Shown here piece after piece: positions 1 to 8,047 of a stretch of 49,169 bases of DNA. This stretch comes from Dissophora ornata (taxonomy: Eukaryota; Mortierellomycota; Mortierellomycetes; Mortierellales; Mortierellaceae), in NCBI GenBank assembly GCA_025201705.1, contig MU616723.1:1-49169 (forward strand), in the 5' to 3' direction. The notes beneath the pieces are model-generated. The model made no database searches. It was not told where the DNA came from and saw nothing but the letters and a program-made list of their open reading frames with translations. Numbering within the stretch: position 1 is the first letter of the stretch; every line of letters starts with the position of its first letter. The translations under genes were made by a program, and so were the position numbers.

Positions 1-552
1 CCCCCCCCGCGGATTCATGGAACAGTGAGTAAGCCCAGAAAGACAACAATGCAATGAGGGTTGTAACATATAATCATGACTTCCCATGATGAGTGTCCAA
101 GAATAGAAAGTCATAAAGACATTGGACCTAGAAGCAAAAGAGGGGAGATGTGAGGATTGATTGTTACACAACACTGCCCAACTTCGCTTTGTTTGGTTGC
201 TGATGCGGCAAATAATTTAAATTTAATCATTGGCCAACGGTTATTTGCCCGTTCATGCCTCCACACTCTTTCTTACTCTATCCCTTTTACTCTTACCCAA
301 TTCTACACATACTCTATACCTGGATTCCAACAATGGCTGGCTGTTACGTCTACTGCGGTATCCTGTTTTATATAAAAGGGTCCACCGACCCACAGATTAT
401 TTTCTTCTCCATCATCCTCGCTTTGTTCAAACCCCCCTCACGGTCATCCCTAACCCACTGATCAGATAATACCCCCTCACAATCTTTAACAGATATCTTC
501 CCCTCCTCGACACAAATATACACATACACCTTACTCTCGAACTCAAATCATC
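1..552. other. Upstream region of the aspartic protease gene
   Basis: The window opens with a C-run and then AT-rich sequence. Several small overlapping frames exist here, but none has a recognisable product, a supporting start context or splice sites. The stretch is best read as the promoter and 5' leader of the protease gene that begins at 553. A clear TATA box lies at 369-378, and the leader downstream of it is pyrimidine- and CAC-rich, as is common for strongly expressed fungal genes. Confidence 0.5.
369..378 (+). promoter_or_regulatory. TATA box of the aspartic protease gene
   Basis: TATATAAAAG is a near-perfect TATA element about 175-185 nt upstream of the ATG at 553. Transcription would start roughly 30-100 nt downstream and give a leader of about 100-150 nt. 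It is one of the clearest core promoter elements in the window and suggests regulated or high expression, as expected for a secreted protease. Confidence 0.6.
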
Positions 553-2077
553 ATGAAGTTCACTGCTACCATCCTCTCCCTCGCCGTCGCCACCCTTGCC
601 CTCGTTGAGGCTGCCCCCTCCCCTGCCGGCCATGCCGTTCCCCTCGTTCGCAACGAGAACCACAAGAAGAACTTCCGTGCCCAGATTGCCAAGCTCTCCC
701 ACAGGTAACGCCCCTTGCTGTCGCCCGCACACACCACCTTGTGTATCTATTTACTACCCTAAATGCTATCGACATTTCATGGAGACTAGTCTTCTAACCC
801 TTCCCCCCCCCCGCCTCTCTCTCTTCCATATTCCTTCTTGTCGCATAAAAGATACCCTGAGCTCAAGTTGAACCGCAACTCGATCATCAACGCTGCCGCC
901 GGCGGCTCTGGCAAGGTTTCTCTGACTGATGTCGGTCCAGACTCGGAGGTAAATAACCAATGATCACGCAAGGATGAAATTAACAAATGTCACACACTCT
1001 CAAACGAATTGTGCTAGGAGGGGAAAAAAATAGACGATGTCTTGAAAAAGGAGGGGTGTGCTTTTTCTGAAATGTTGTTTATTAAACAATTACCCTTCAT
1101 TCGCCCTCTCTCGCTTGCAATAGTACTACGGCCAGGTCATGGTTGGATCCCCTCCTCAGAAGATCTTGCTTGACTTTGACACTGGCTCATCTGACATTTG
1201 GTTCCCCACCTCGACTTGCACCACCACTGCTTGCAAAGCCCACCACCGCTTCAACACTGGAAAGTCCTCGACCTACAAGAAGGACGGCCGTACCTGGCAA
1301 ATCGCCTACGGTGACAAGTCCACCGCTAGCGGAATCCTCGGCTCTGACATTGTCTCTGTTGGCGGTGTCAAGGTTCGCCAGACCATTGGTCTTGCCACCC
1401 AGGAGTCTGCTCAGTTTGCTCGCTCCCCTCAGGATGGTCTCTTCGGCTTGGGCTTCAACACCATTGAGTCCGTTCAGGGCGTGAAGACCTTCATGGACAA
1501 CGCCATCTCATCCAAGGCCCTTGCCTTGCCCGTTGTCTCTGTCTTCCTGCCCTCCGTCCGCCGTAACGGCGGCAAGGGAGGTAACTTCCTCTTTGGTGCC
1601 ATTGACCACACTCGCTACACCGGTGCATTGACCTACGTCCCCGTGACCCGCAAGGGTTACTGGCAGGTCGCTATCCAGGGTCTTTCCTTCAACACAAAGT
1701 CTTTGGGTCAGGCCTCCGAGGGTATTGTTGACACTGGCACGACCTTGATCATTCTTGGTGATGCCGCTGCTGCCGCTGTCCATAAGAACATCAAGGGAGC
1801 TGTTAACTCTGCTCAGGATGGTGGTTGGTTGGTCCCTTGCTCTTTGACCACCTCCAAGGACACCATCTCGTTCAAGATGGGTGGTAAGAACTTCCAGGTT
1901 CCTCTCGCTGATTTGGCTTGGGATCCCATCTCGACCGGCAGCACGACTTGCTTCTCTGGTGTCCAGGGTGGTCAGAACGATTTGTGGATCTTGGGAGATG
2001 TGTTCATCAAGAACAACTACTGCGTCTTTGACCAGTCCTCAACTCCCTCGATCGGCATTGCTCCCCTCAAGTATTAA
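553..2077 (+). CDS. Secreted pepsin-like aspartic protease (family A1)
   Basis: Three exons: 553-704, 852-948 and 1124-2077. They join in phase to 400 residues. The first about 20 residues form a signal peptide (hydrophobic core, then AEA-like cleavage before APSP), followed by a basic propeptide to about residue 82. The mature enzyme starts near the YYGQV motif that typically opens the pepsin fold. Both catalytic aspartates are visible: D102 in DTGSS and D286 in DTGTT. The flap tyrosine is Y145 in a YGD context, followed by the usual small-residue ASG. Two cysteine pairs suit the standard disulfides (TCTTTACK; CSLT...TCF). There is no GPI signal or C-terminal membrane segment, so the product should be soluble and extracellular or vacuolar, self-activated by propeptide removal at acid pH. 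Introns are 147 and 175 nt with GT..AG ends. The family call is firm; the physiological substrate is unknown. Confidence 0.93.
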
Positions 2078-2217
2078 ATAGCTTGTGTATAACTCTCCTC
2101 TCAACCTATCATTTCATTCCTCGGCCCTTCGAAACTGGCTTTTGAAGGGGGGAGGGCAAAGAGTGAAAACAACCCAAAAAAGAACATGAACAAAGCGTAT
2201 GAACATGTCATCCTTAA

Positions 2218-2223
2218 AATAAA
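2218..2223 (+). terminator. Polyadenylation signal AATAAA of the protease gene
   Basis: AATAAA lies 141 nt after the protease stop codon, in an A-rich 3' UTR. It is the first canonical hexamer downstream of the gene and is followed by T-rich sequence. Confidence 0.5.
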
Positions 2224-2691
2224 TGACTTCTCATTGTAATATCAAAGCATAGTCGTCTGCATGTTAAATATATCCATCCATTGCATCATGCGAGAATGAG
2301 CAGTGAGTACCTGTGGAGCAAGCGGGCGTCGCGCGACGTGGCAATGGCCTCTTCCCGCGTTGGTGCGCGGAAGACGCTGCTGTTTTCCCCGCACTCTCCA
2401 CATTTTTTTTTTTGCTGCCTAAAGTTTCCGCAAACATATGTACCCACCCAGGTTTGTGCCTGTGCAACGACAGATCTGGAGCGAAAGGGGGATACAATCC
2501 CCGTCCCTTGGGCGCGGGCACCATTCTTTTTTTTTTTTTTTTCTCCTCTTCCCCAAGGTTTCCATTTACTCATTCATGTCTTCATTTCCGTCCATCATTC
2601 TTTCCAGCATCTCATTGTACTTTCTGCATTAAACCATACCCCTCTCACTGACCCTGAAAAAAAGACACCACTGCAAAAAAAAATAAAGATC

Positions 2692-3414
2692 ATGAACCCA
2701 CAAGAAACCCTCTTCACTGTGCAACCCGTGCCAATCACGAACGAGAACTTTGCACGATGGGGTCAAGTCGTGCGCTTGCCTGACGCCAATCCCAACGCCG
2801 TCCAAGTTAACCAAGGTAGCCTACTTGTTTCTCATAGCTCCCATTTCCTAGGCACTCAATACAAACCCCCCCCCCCCTGCTTCTGTATTGATCTGTTTAT
2901 GTATTTGTTACTTTGCCTGTCCGTGTTAGGCACGGCACAAAAGTTCTCTCATCTAGCCGAATTTGTTAACTTGCGCCCATCCAAGACTGACACCGCTAAC
3001 CCCAACCCAACCTTGGAAACCGCGACTGCCAACATTGCGATCTTCAAATGCTACAAGCCGGTCGCGACTCCACAGTTCGGGATCAAACTTCTGGAGCGTC
3101 ACCCGTATTCTTCACAAATGTTTATGCCGATGGGAGGCGATGGCAACGGAAGTTATGTAGTTGTAACAGCTGAGAATGGACCGGATGACAAACCATTGCT
3201 AAGCACATTGCAGGCGTTCAAGTGCAACAATACATTGGGAATCAACTATAAGCCCAATGTGTGGCATCATCCGATGATTGTGGTTGAGAAGCCGGTGCAG
3301 TTCATGACGATCACTCATGAGAATGGTGTGGCATTGGAGGATTGCGAAGAGTATTGGTTTACAAAGGAGAGTGGGTCAGAAGGAGGCGCTGCGGCTTTGA
3401 TCCAGCTGATCTAA
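2692..3414 (+). CDS. DAL3: Ureidoglycolate lyase (allantoin degradation)
   Basis: Two exons, 2692-2815 and 2930-3414, give 202 residues, the normal size of the DAL3/AllA cupin family. The enzyme splits ureidoglycolate into glyoxylate and urea, the last step of purine/allantoin nitrogen salvage. Family landmarks seen are the N-terminal ENFARWGQVV segment, NQGTAQKF...LAEF after the splice, the metal/substrate region ERHPYSSQMFMP, and WHHPMIVV near the C-terminus. ATG 2692 is chosen because it starts the conserved region and follows an A-rich leader. Frame is open upstream, but residues there look like translated poly-T/poly-C leader, not protein. The 114-nt intron is a multiple of three and has no stop in frame, so unspliced RNA would still be translatable. 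The signal AATAAA at 3438-3443 is only 24 nt past the stop. Confidence 0.92.
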   Translation: MNPQETLFTVQPVPITNENFARWGQVVRLPDANPNAVQVNQGSLLVSHSSHFLGTQYKPPPPCFCIDLFMYLLLCLSVLGTAQKFSHLAEFVNLRPSKTDTANPNPTLETATANIAIFKCYKPVATPQFGIKLLERHPYSSQMFMPMGGDGNGSYVVVTAENGPDDKPLLSTLQAFKCNNTLGINYKPNVWHHPMIVVEKPVQFMTITHENGVALEDCEEYWFTKESGSEGGAAALIQLI

Positions 3415-4279
3415 AAAAGCAAATAGGGTGGTAACTGAATAAAACGAGTGAATACAAACATCGAAGGGCTAGGAATTCGCTGCTACTCAAGTCAATTAAC
3501 ACCCATCCGTCCTTTGCACCATAAAACTGCGTAATCGAACCCCATGCTCCTCTGCCCGATGGTAGTCAGCCATTATGGTGGACAGCTGTGAGGGAGCACC
3601 TCACTTTTTATAACGAAAAGATTATGATCAAGAAGACGTTGTGGTGATTTTTGTCAATAAACAGGGCCTGTTACTCGTCTATTTTAGTATCTTCCAACTC
3701 TCTCTCTCTCTCTCTCCAACAATCGAGAAATGTGGAACGCTGCTTTATTTATCTAAAAAGTTCAGCTCCACTAGATCCAGATACGAGACTAACAGTACAC
3801 CGTCTGTAGAGACTTACTTTTATGTAGGCGATGTCTCTGGCATAAGTTTTGGTAGTCGAAGCCAACAACACAAGAATGATTTGCAATCGTCGAGCCAAAG
3901 CAAAAACGATATGATGAGCAACGATACAGGATCGATGTATGGTTGATATCTTTCAATAAATTCTAGTTCTCACTCAATAATGTCTATTCTCTTCTGAGTT
4001 AATGCACTAAAGTGACATGAACCAAACAAGAGTGGTATACACGCGAAATGAGATTCCTTCAACTGGAATGTCGAATGGAATGGAGACAGAAAATGAAATG
4101 TTATAGGCACACGGACAATCAAATCGTCTTAATGCAATTATCAACCGCGTTGATATCTCGCCGGACAAGGTGTGATATGAATGATTTAAGGTTTTTATGT
4201 ACAGGTCTATGATCTTTATTGGCGTACCAGGAACCACAATATATCTGGCGCCTGAGGGTATAGGAGAGAAAAGAGGGAA
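3415..4279. other. Intergenic region between convergent genes, with one doubtful small frame
   Basis: The lyase and esterase genes converge here. A CT microsatellite occupies 3698-3716. A 101-codon frame on the + strand (3641-3946) ends in a Ser/Gln/Asp/Asn-rich tail that looks like a protein C-terminus, and an AATAAA follows its stop at about 3955. It has no recognisable domain and its first half runs through the CT repeat, so it is not annotated as a gene. A TTTATT at 4215-4220 is the likely polyadenylation signal (AATAAA on the - strand) of the esterase gene, 60 nt past its stop. Confidence 0.4.
3438..3443 (+). terminator. Polyadenylation signal AATAAA of the ureidoglycolate lyase gene
   Basis: AATAAA follows the lyase stop codon at short distance, implying a very short 3' UTR. 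Confidence 0.45.
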
Positions 4280-6714
4280 CTAAGGAGTGTTACCCGGGAT
4301 TTGCAGCCAGAACTCGTATGGGAAGGAGGTGTCCATCCAGCTGCAAGGAGCAGTCTCCACGGTGATCGACATCGAGCTCTGGACATTCAACTCCAGGATG
4401 GGGTTGGTATCGTCATATGGTATCCAGTTCACGCTTGTGACATCCGGGTTGGTCAACTCAACTCCTTGTTGATTAGCCTGGGGGTTAGGATTAGCAGTCT
4501 TGGCAAAAGTTGTGAAGCGGTCAACGACTTGACGAGCGAAGCGAGCATCATCACCCGTCTGAGAGTAACCAGGAATGGCATCCCCACTAGCAAAGACGGG
4601 TTGGATGTCCATCGAATGGCAGACACGACCTGTTGATGTGGCGCAGTAGCTTTCGCCAACCAAGGGGATCTCACGGCCACGGTTGAAACGGAAGTTGTAG
4701 ACGTTCTTGATCTTGGTCATCTGACGACTGAGGTAGCGAAGAGGGCAGAGGAAATAATAATCTGTGCCGACCAACGTGATTAGGTCGCGGACAGCATCCG
4801 TGTCGCTGGCGTTCAGCTGGTAGTACTCCGAGTCCTTGATCTGTTGGGCCTGGTTAGCGTCAAAGATCACTTGCAAGGCGCCCGTGAGATTATTCGTAGG
4901 CACGGGTTTGGGGAAGTACTGAGGAACAAAGAGACCAGCCTCGTCATGGACGGTCCCCCACATGATGTTAGCATCGGTGTTGTATTGTTCGGACTTGACG
5001 AGCGACGAGAACTCTGCCGCAATCAAGAGGCCGTCAATGGAGGGTCGCTCGATCAAAGCAGAAGTGGTCCACTTATCATCAGCAAGAGCCATAGCGTTGG
5101 CAGTGGTTTGGGCAGTCAAGACGGCACTGACTGACTTGGACTGAGCGCAAGCCAAGTCATTGCTAGCGCAGCCCAAAGCTGTCATAAAGTACTGAGTAAT
5201 CGTGGTTGCCTTCGCGGCGGTCTTGAATGGAATGTTGATGGGGTCACTTTCACCGATGACGCTCTGGTAGAGTCCCCAGGCCGTGGGAGCAGAGAGCATG
5301 GCGCGAATGCTGGTGGCTCCGGCACTCTCGCCAAAGATGGTAACACGGGCTGGATCACCTCCGAACGAAGCAATGTTCTTTTGGACCCACTGCAGAGCAA
5401 GGATCTGGTCGCGGAAACCCTGGTTGCCGGGGACATTTGATCGCGGCCATGTCATATCATCCTCGAACCATCCGAGCATTCCAAGACGGTAGTTGATGGT
5501 GACAACAACCACACCTCCGCGGGAGACCATGTTACCTGGTTCGTAGAGGATGACAGAACCAGAGTATGCCGTAAATGCACCTCCGTGGATGTAGACCATC
5601 ACAGGGAGTCCAGCCTGTCCAGCACCCTTCAAACTCGGAGTGTAAACGTTTAAATTGAGGCAGTTCTCCATTTGAGTTGCTCCGTTCTCAAGATAAAGTT
5701 CGGAAAGGGGAATGAAGCCTGCGGAACGGGCGACCTGAGGGCAAATGCCCCTGTAGGCGGTTGCATCCAAGGTAGTTGTAAAGGGTGCCTTCGCCACTGG
5801 AGCCTTGTAGCGCAAGTTGCCGACAGGAGCCTCGGCATAGTGGATACCCAAGAAACGGAAAGCATTCTGATCGTGCCATCCCTGAATCTGACCAACGGGG
5901 GTATTGACTTTAATCTGCTTCGAGGTATCGGAGAGGAGAAGAACTCGGCGCGGAACGCTGTTGAGGCAAACAGTGGGAAGTTTGGTGCTGCAGGGAATCC
6001 AGTTGATATTACCCTTCTTGTCGAGTGCCAGGCAGTTGGAGAAGCCAAAAATACCTGCATAATATTAATTCACATTTCCCAGGAAGAATGTTGTTCAGTG
6101 AGGGAGGTGTCGGTGTTAATATAGGGTATCAGGGTGAGAGACTGACTAGAAAATTCTCAGAAATGACCGCGGAGGGATGGCGACGTACCATTGAACACCC
6201 AGAACTGCGAAAAGGCGGAGACCTCAGCCTGGGCGGGCGCGTTGTTGTTCAAGAGAGTGACCAGGTCTAATGCACCGGAAGTGCCAGAGAGGTAGACGTA
6301 TCCACCTGGTAGGTAAGGGGGAAAAAATGTGATACAACGACGTGATGAGTAACGTAGTGAGTTAGACGGCTGAACATGCTATCTACAAATCCACTGTGGC
6401 TCTCATATGCATGTTCTGTTCCATCCTGAACAACCCCAAAAATTAACAATTCAATCATCTGTCCTACCTTCGCCCATGCTTTTACAGGCACTCATGCCGT
6501 CGGAGTAGCTCCGGGGCTGGGACAGCAACAAGAACGCATTCTTGGCCGTGTTGGAATCGACATCGTTCAGGAGCAACAGATGTGCGCCACCGATATCACT
6601 TGCTGAAGGCGCCGACGCATTCAAGGTGCGCTTCTCGATCGGTGCAGCATTCGAGACCTGGAGAAACACAGCAACGGCGGCCAGCGTCGAGAGGATTGTG
6701 TTGGCAGCGACCAT
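4280..6714 (-). CDS. Secreted type-B carboxylesterase with N-terminal C-type-lectin-like domain
   Basis: Three exons read from 6714-6468, 6305-6189 and 6054-4280, giving 712 residues, about 150 longer than a usual fungal carboxylesterase/lipase. Residues 1-23 are a signal peptide (VSNA/APIE), then a KR propeptide-like site. Residues about 45-155 contain exactly four cysteines (C77, C129, C143, C151) in the spacing of a C-type-lectin-like fold: AF..LS..RSYSDGMSAC near the start, FWVFNG in the middle, and C..L...G..NW..C.....P.VC at the end. The alpha/beta-hydrolase domain starts near residue 168 (VNTPVGQIQGW). It has the oxyanion HGG (278-280) and nucleophile elbow GESAG with Ser365; a later HDEAG supplies the probable acid. 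It likely hydrolyses esters outside the cell. The esterase call is firm; the lectin-like call rests on pattern only. A TATATGA at 6891-6897 lies about 180 nt upstream. Confidence 0.88.
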
Positions 6715-7576
6715 TTCGTTTTTTTATCTTTTAAATGCACAGGCGTGATGAAAAAGCAAACAGGGAGGACAGCAAAGGCCACGGTGACGAGGATGAGGAG
6801 GACTATGGAGGATGGAAGGAGAAGGGGAAACCTGTGTGAATTGAGGATGGCGATGAGGGAAAAGGGCAAATGGTGCCAATGCCTCGCTCCTCATATAGAG
6901 AGCTGGTTGCCGAAAAAGCTGTTGACATGTATCTGTCAGCCAAGTGAAAACGGCATGGTGCGATAAAGAATGTCCCTCTTGGAGACATGGTCAGCGTTGC
7001 GGAGAATTATGTCAATCATGGTTTGTTCGTGCATATTAAGTAATATATCCGTTATGGAGCAAGTACTAATCGGATTGACCTCATGGTGTGGACCTACATC
7101 TGTTAGGCTAGCTTGTTTTCTGTGTGTGTGTGTGGAGGGGGGGAGGGGGTCGATCAATTGATAAACAGGGTCTTTGTGTCAGGGGGCGTGCAGCATATTT
7201 CTGTGTTCTTTTGCATTTGTGTTTGTCCGAAGGGACATAAATTAACGAGTGCCTTGTTCGCTGCCCTTGGGGCCAAAGATGACAAACATTTTCTGCCGAG
7301 CAGGCTCCCGCGGGCTGCATCTCCAGAAGACTTTCTAACGCGTCCTGTTTTTTAGATCCACAGGGTATCGCGGTATATAACATTCCACAGTTGCTCTCAT
7401 TGAGACGCCTCGTCATCCATGGTGTCAAGCGCGATCAGATTTCGGCCCACAAAGAGACTGTGTGCTCAAATTACATACATCAATGGATTAGATGAAGATG
7501 CGCGAATGGCTTGATACGCACTTGTCGCCTTGTTTGCGTTCGTCAATAAATCTTCAAATAAACCCTCGTCTAACAG
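6715..7576. other. Esterase promoter and intergenic DNA
   Basis: Contains the esterase promoter, then a GT-repeat and G-rich patch at about 7121-7150. No frame here has a recognisable product. Small open frames on both strands have random composition. Confidence 0.4.
6891..6897 (-). promoter_or_regulatory. TATA-like element of the carboxylesterase gene
   Basis: TATATGA on the - strand sits about 180 nt upstream of the esterase start at 6714, the same distance seen for the protease TATA box. A CCAAT-like ATTGG is close by. Assignment is by position and match only. Confidence 0.35.
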
Positions 7577-7653
7577 AAGTGAGTTCGTCTAGCAGAGATT
7601 TCCAGTGCAGCCGAACGGAGCATTCGTTGCTCTCGTAATTATCCAGTCAGTAC
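7577..7653 (-). pseudogene. Relic of the 3' end of a NACHT-WD40 gene
   Basis: This stretch aligns with the last coding part of the large NACHT-WD40 gene next to it (about 8152-8248). It carries scattered substitutions, a deletion of roughly 20 nt and a small insertion just outside. Read on the - strand it still encodes VRLHWKSLLDELT, against VRLHWRSLPDELT in the intact protein. Nothing of the NACHT or WD40 repeats is left beyond it. It is best explained as the remnant of a tandem paralogue or of a partial duplication, in the same orientation as the intact gene. It cannot encode a functional protein. Confidence 0.7.
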
Positions 7654-7858
7654 GTTGCACATATGATGCTTTGTTCGATCTAGGACCTCATCCTTATCGC
7701 GTAACATTGTGCAACACGCGTGCGCTAGGCAAGGACACGGCTTACAATAGCAACAACGAACCTTCACCAACGCGACCCTGATTTATGTATAAGGTCCACA
7801 GGGAGGGCCGGAAGGCCATATTCATTTTATTCATTGTACTCGTGACTCAGGACAGCAT

Positions 7859-7890
7859 CTAGAATAGAGCCTAAACAGGCTCCGTTCTAG
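7859..7890. repeat. Inverted repeat, 14-nt arms with a 4-nt loop
   Basis: Arms 7859-7872 and 7877-7890 are complementary at 12 of 14 positions, with one of the two remaining pairs a possible wobble. The loop is AAAC. It lies in the 3' flank of the NACHT-WD40 gene, about 160 nt past the stop, near a - strand polyadenylation signal (TTTATT on the + strand at 7826-7831), so in the transcript it would be a 3' UTR hairpin just before that signal. A mobile-element footprint is the other option. Confidence 0.5.
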
Positions 7891-8047
7891 CATAACTTAT
7901 TGCCTCCTTGGCTTGGGATGCTTTAACACCATTGTCGAGAACACCACCTTTTCGTTGTTGTAAATTATCTTGCTCCTTGCCTCACAACCTCTTCTCGCCT
8001 GCTCTGTTGCAGTCTGGCATATTGCCCTGCCTGCCAGTTTCTGTTTT

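Noticed and set aside
2281..2691. Upstream extension of the ureidoglycolate lyase frame by 137 codons
   Set aside because: The extension translates poly-T and poly-C leader sequence with no family similarity; the conserved protein begins at 2692.
7121..7150. GT repeat and G-runs as a G-quadruplex or telomere-like element
   Set aside because: Only two long G-runs are present and no telomeric repeat unit is seen; ordinary low-complexity DNA explains it.
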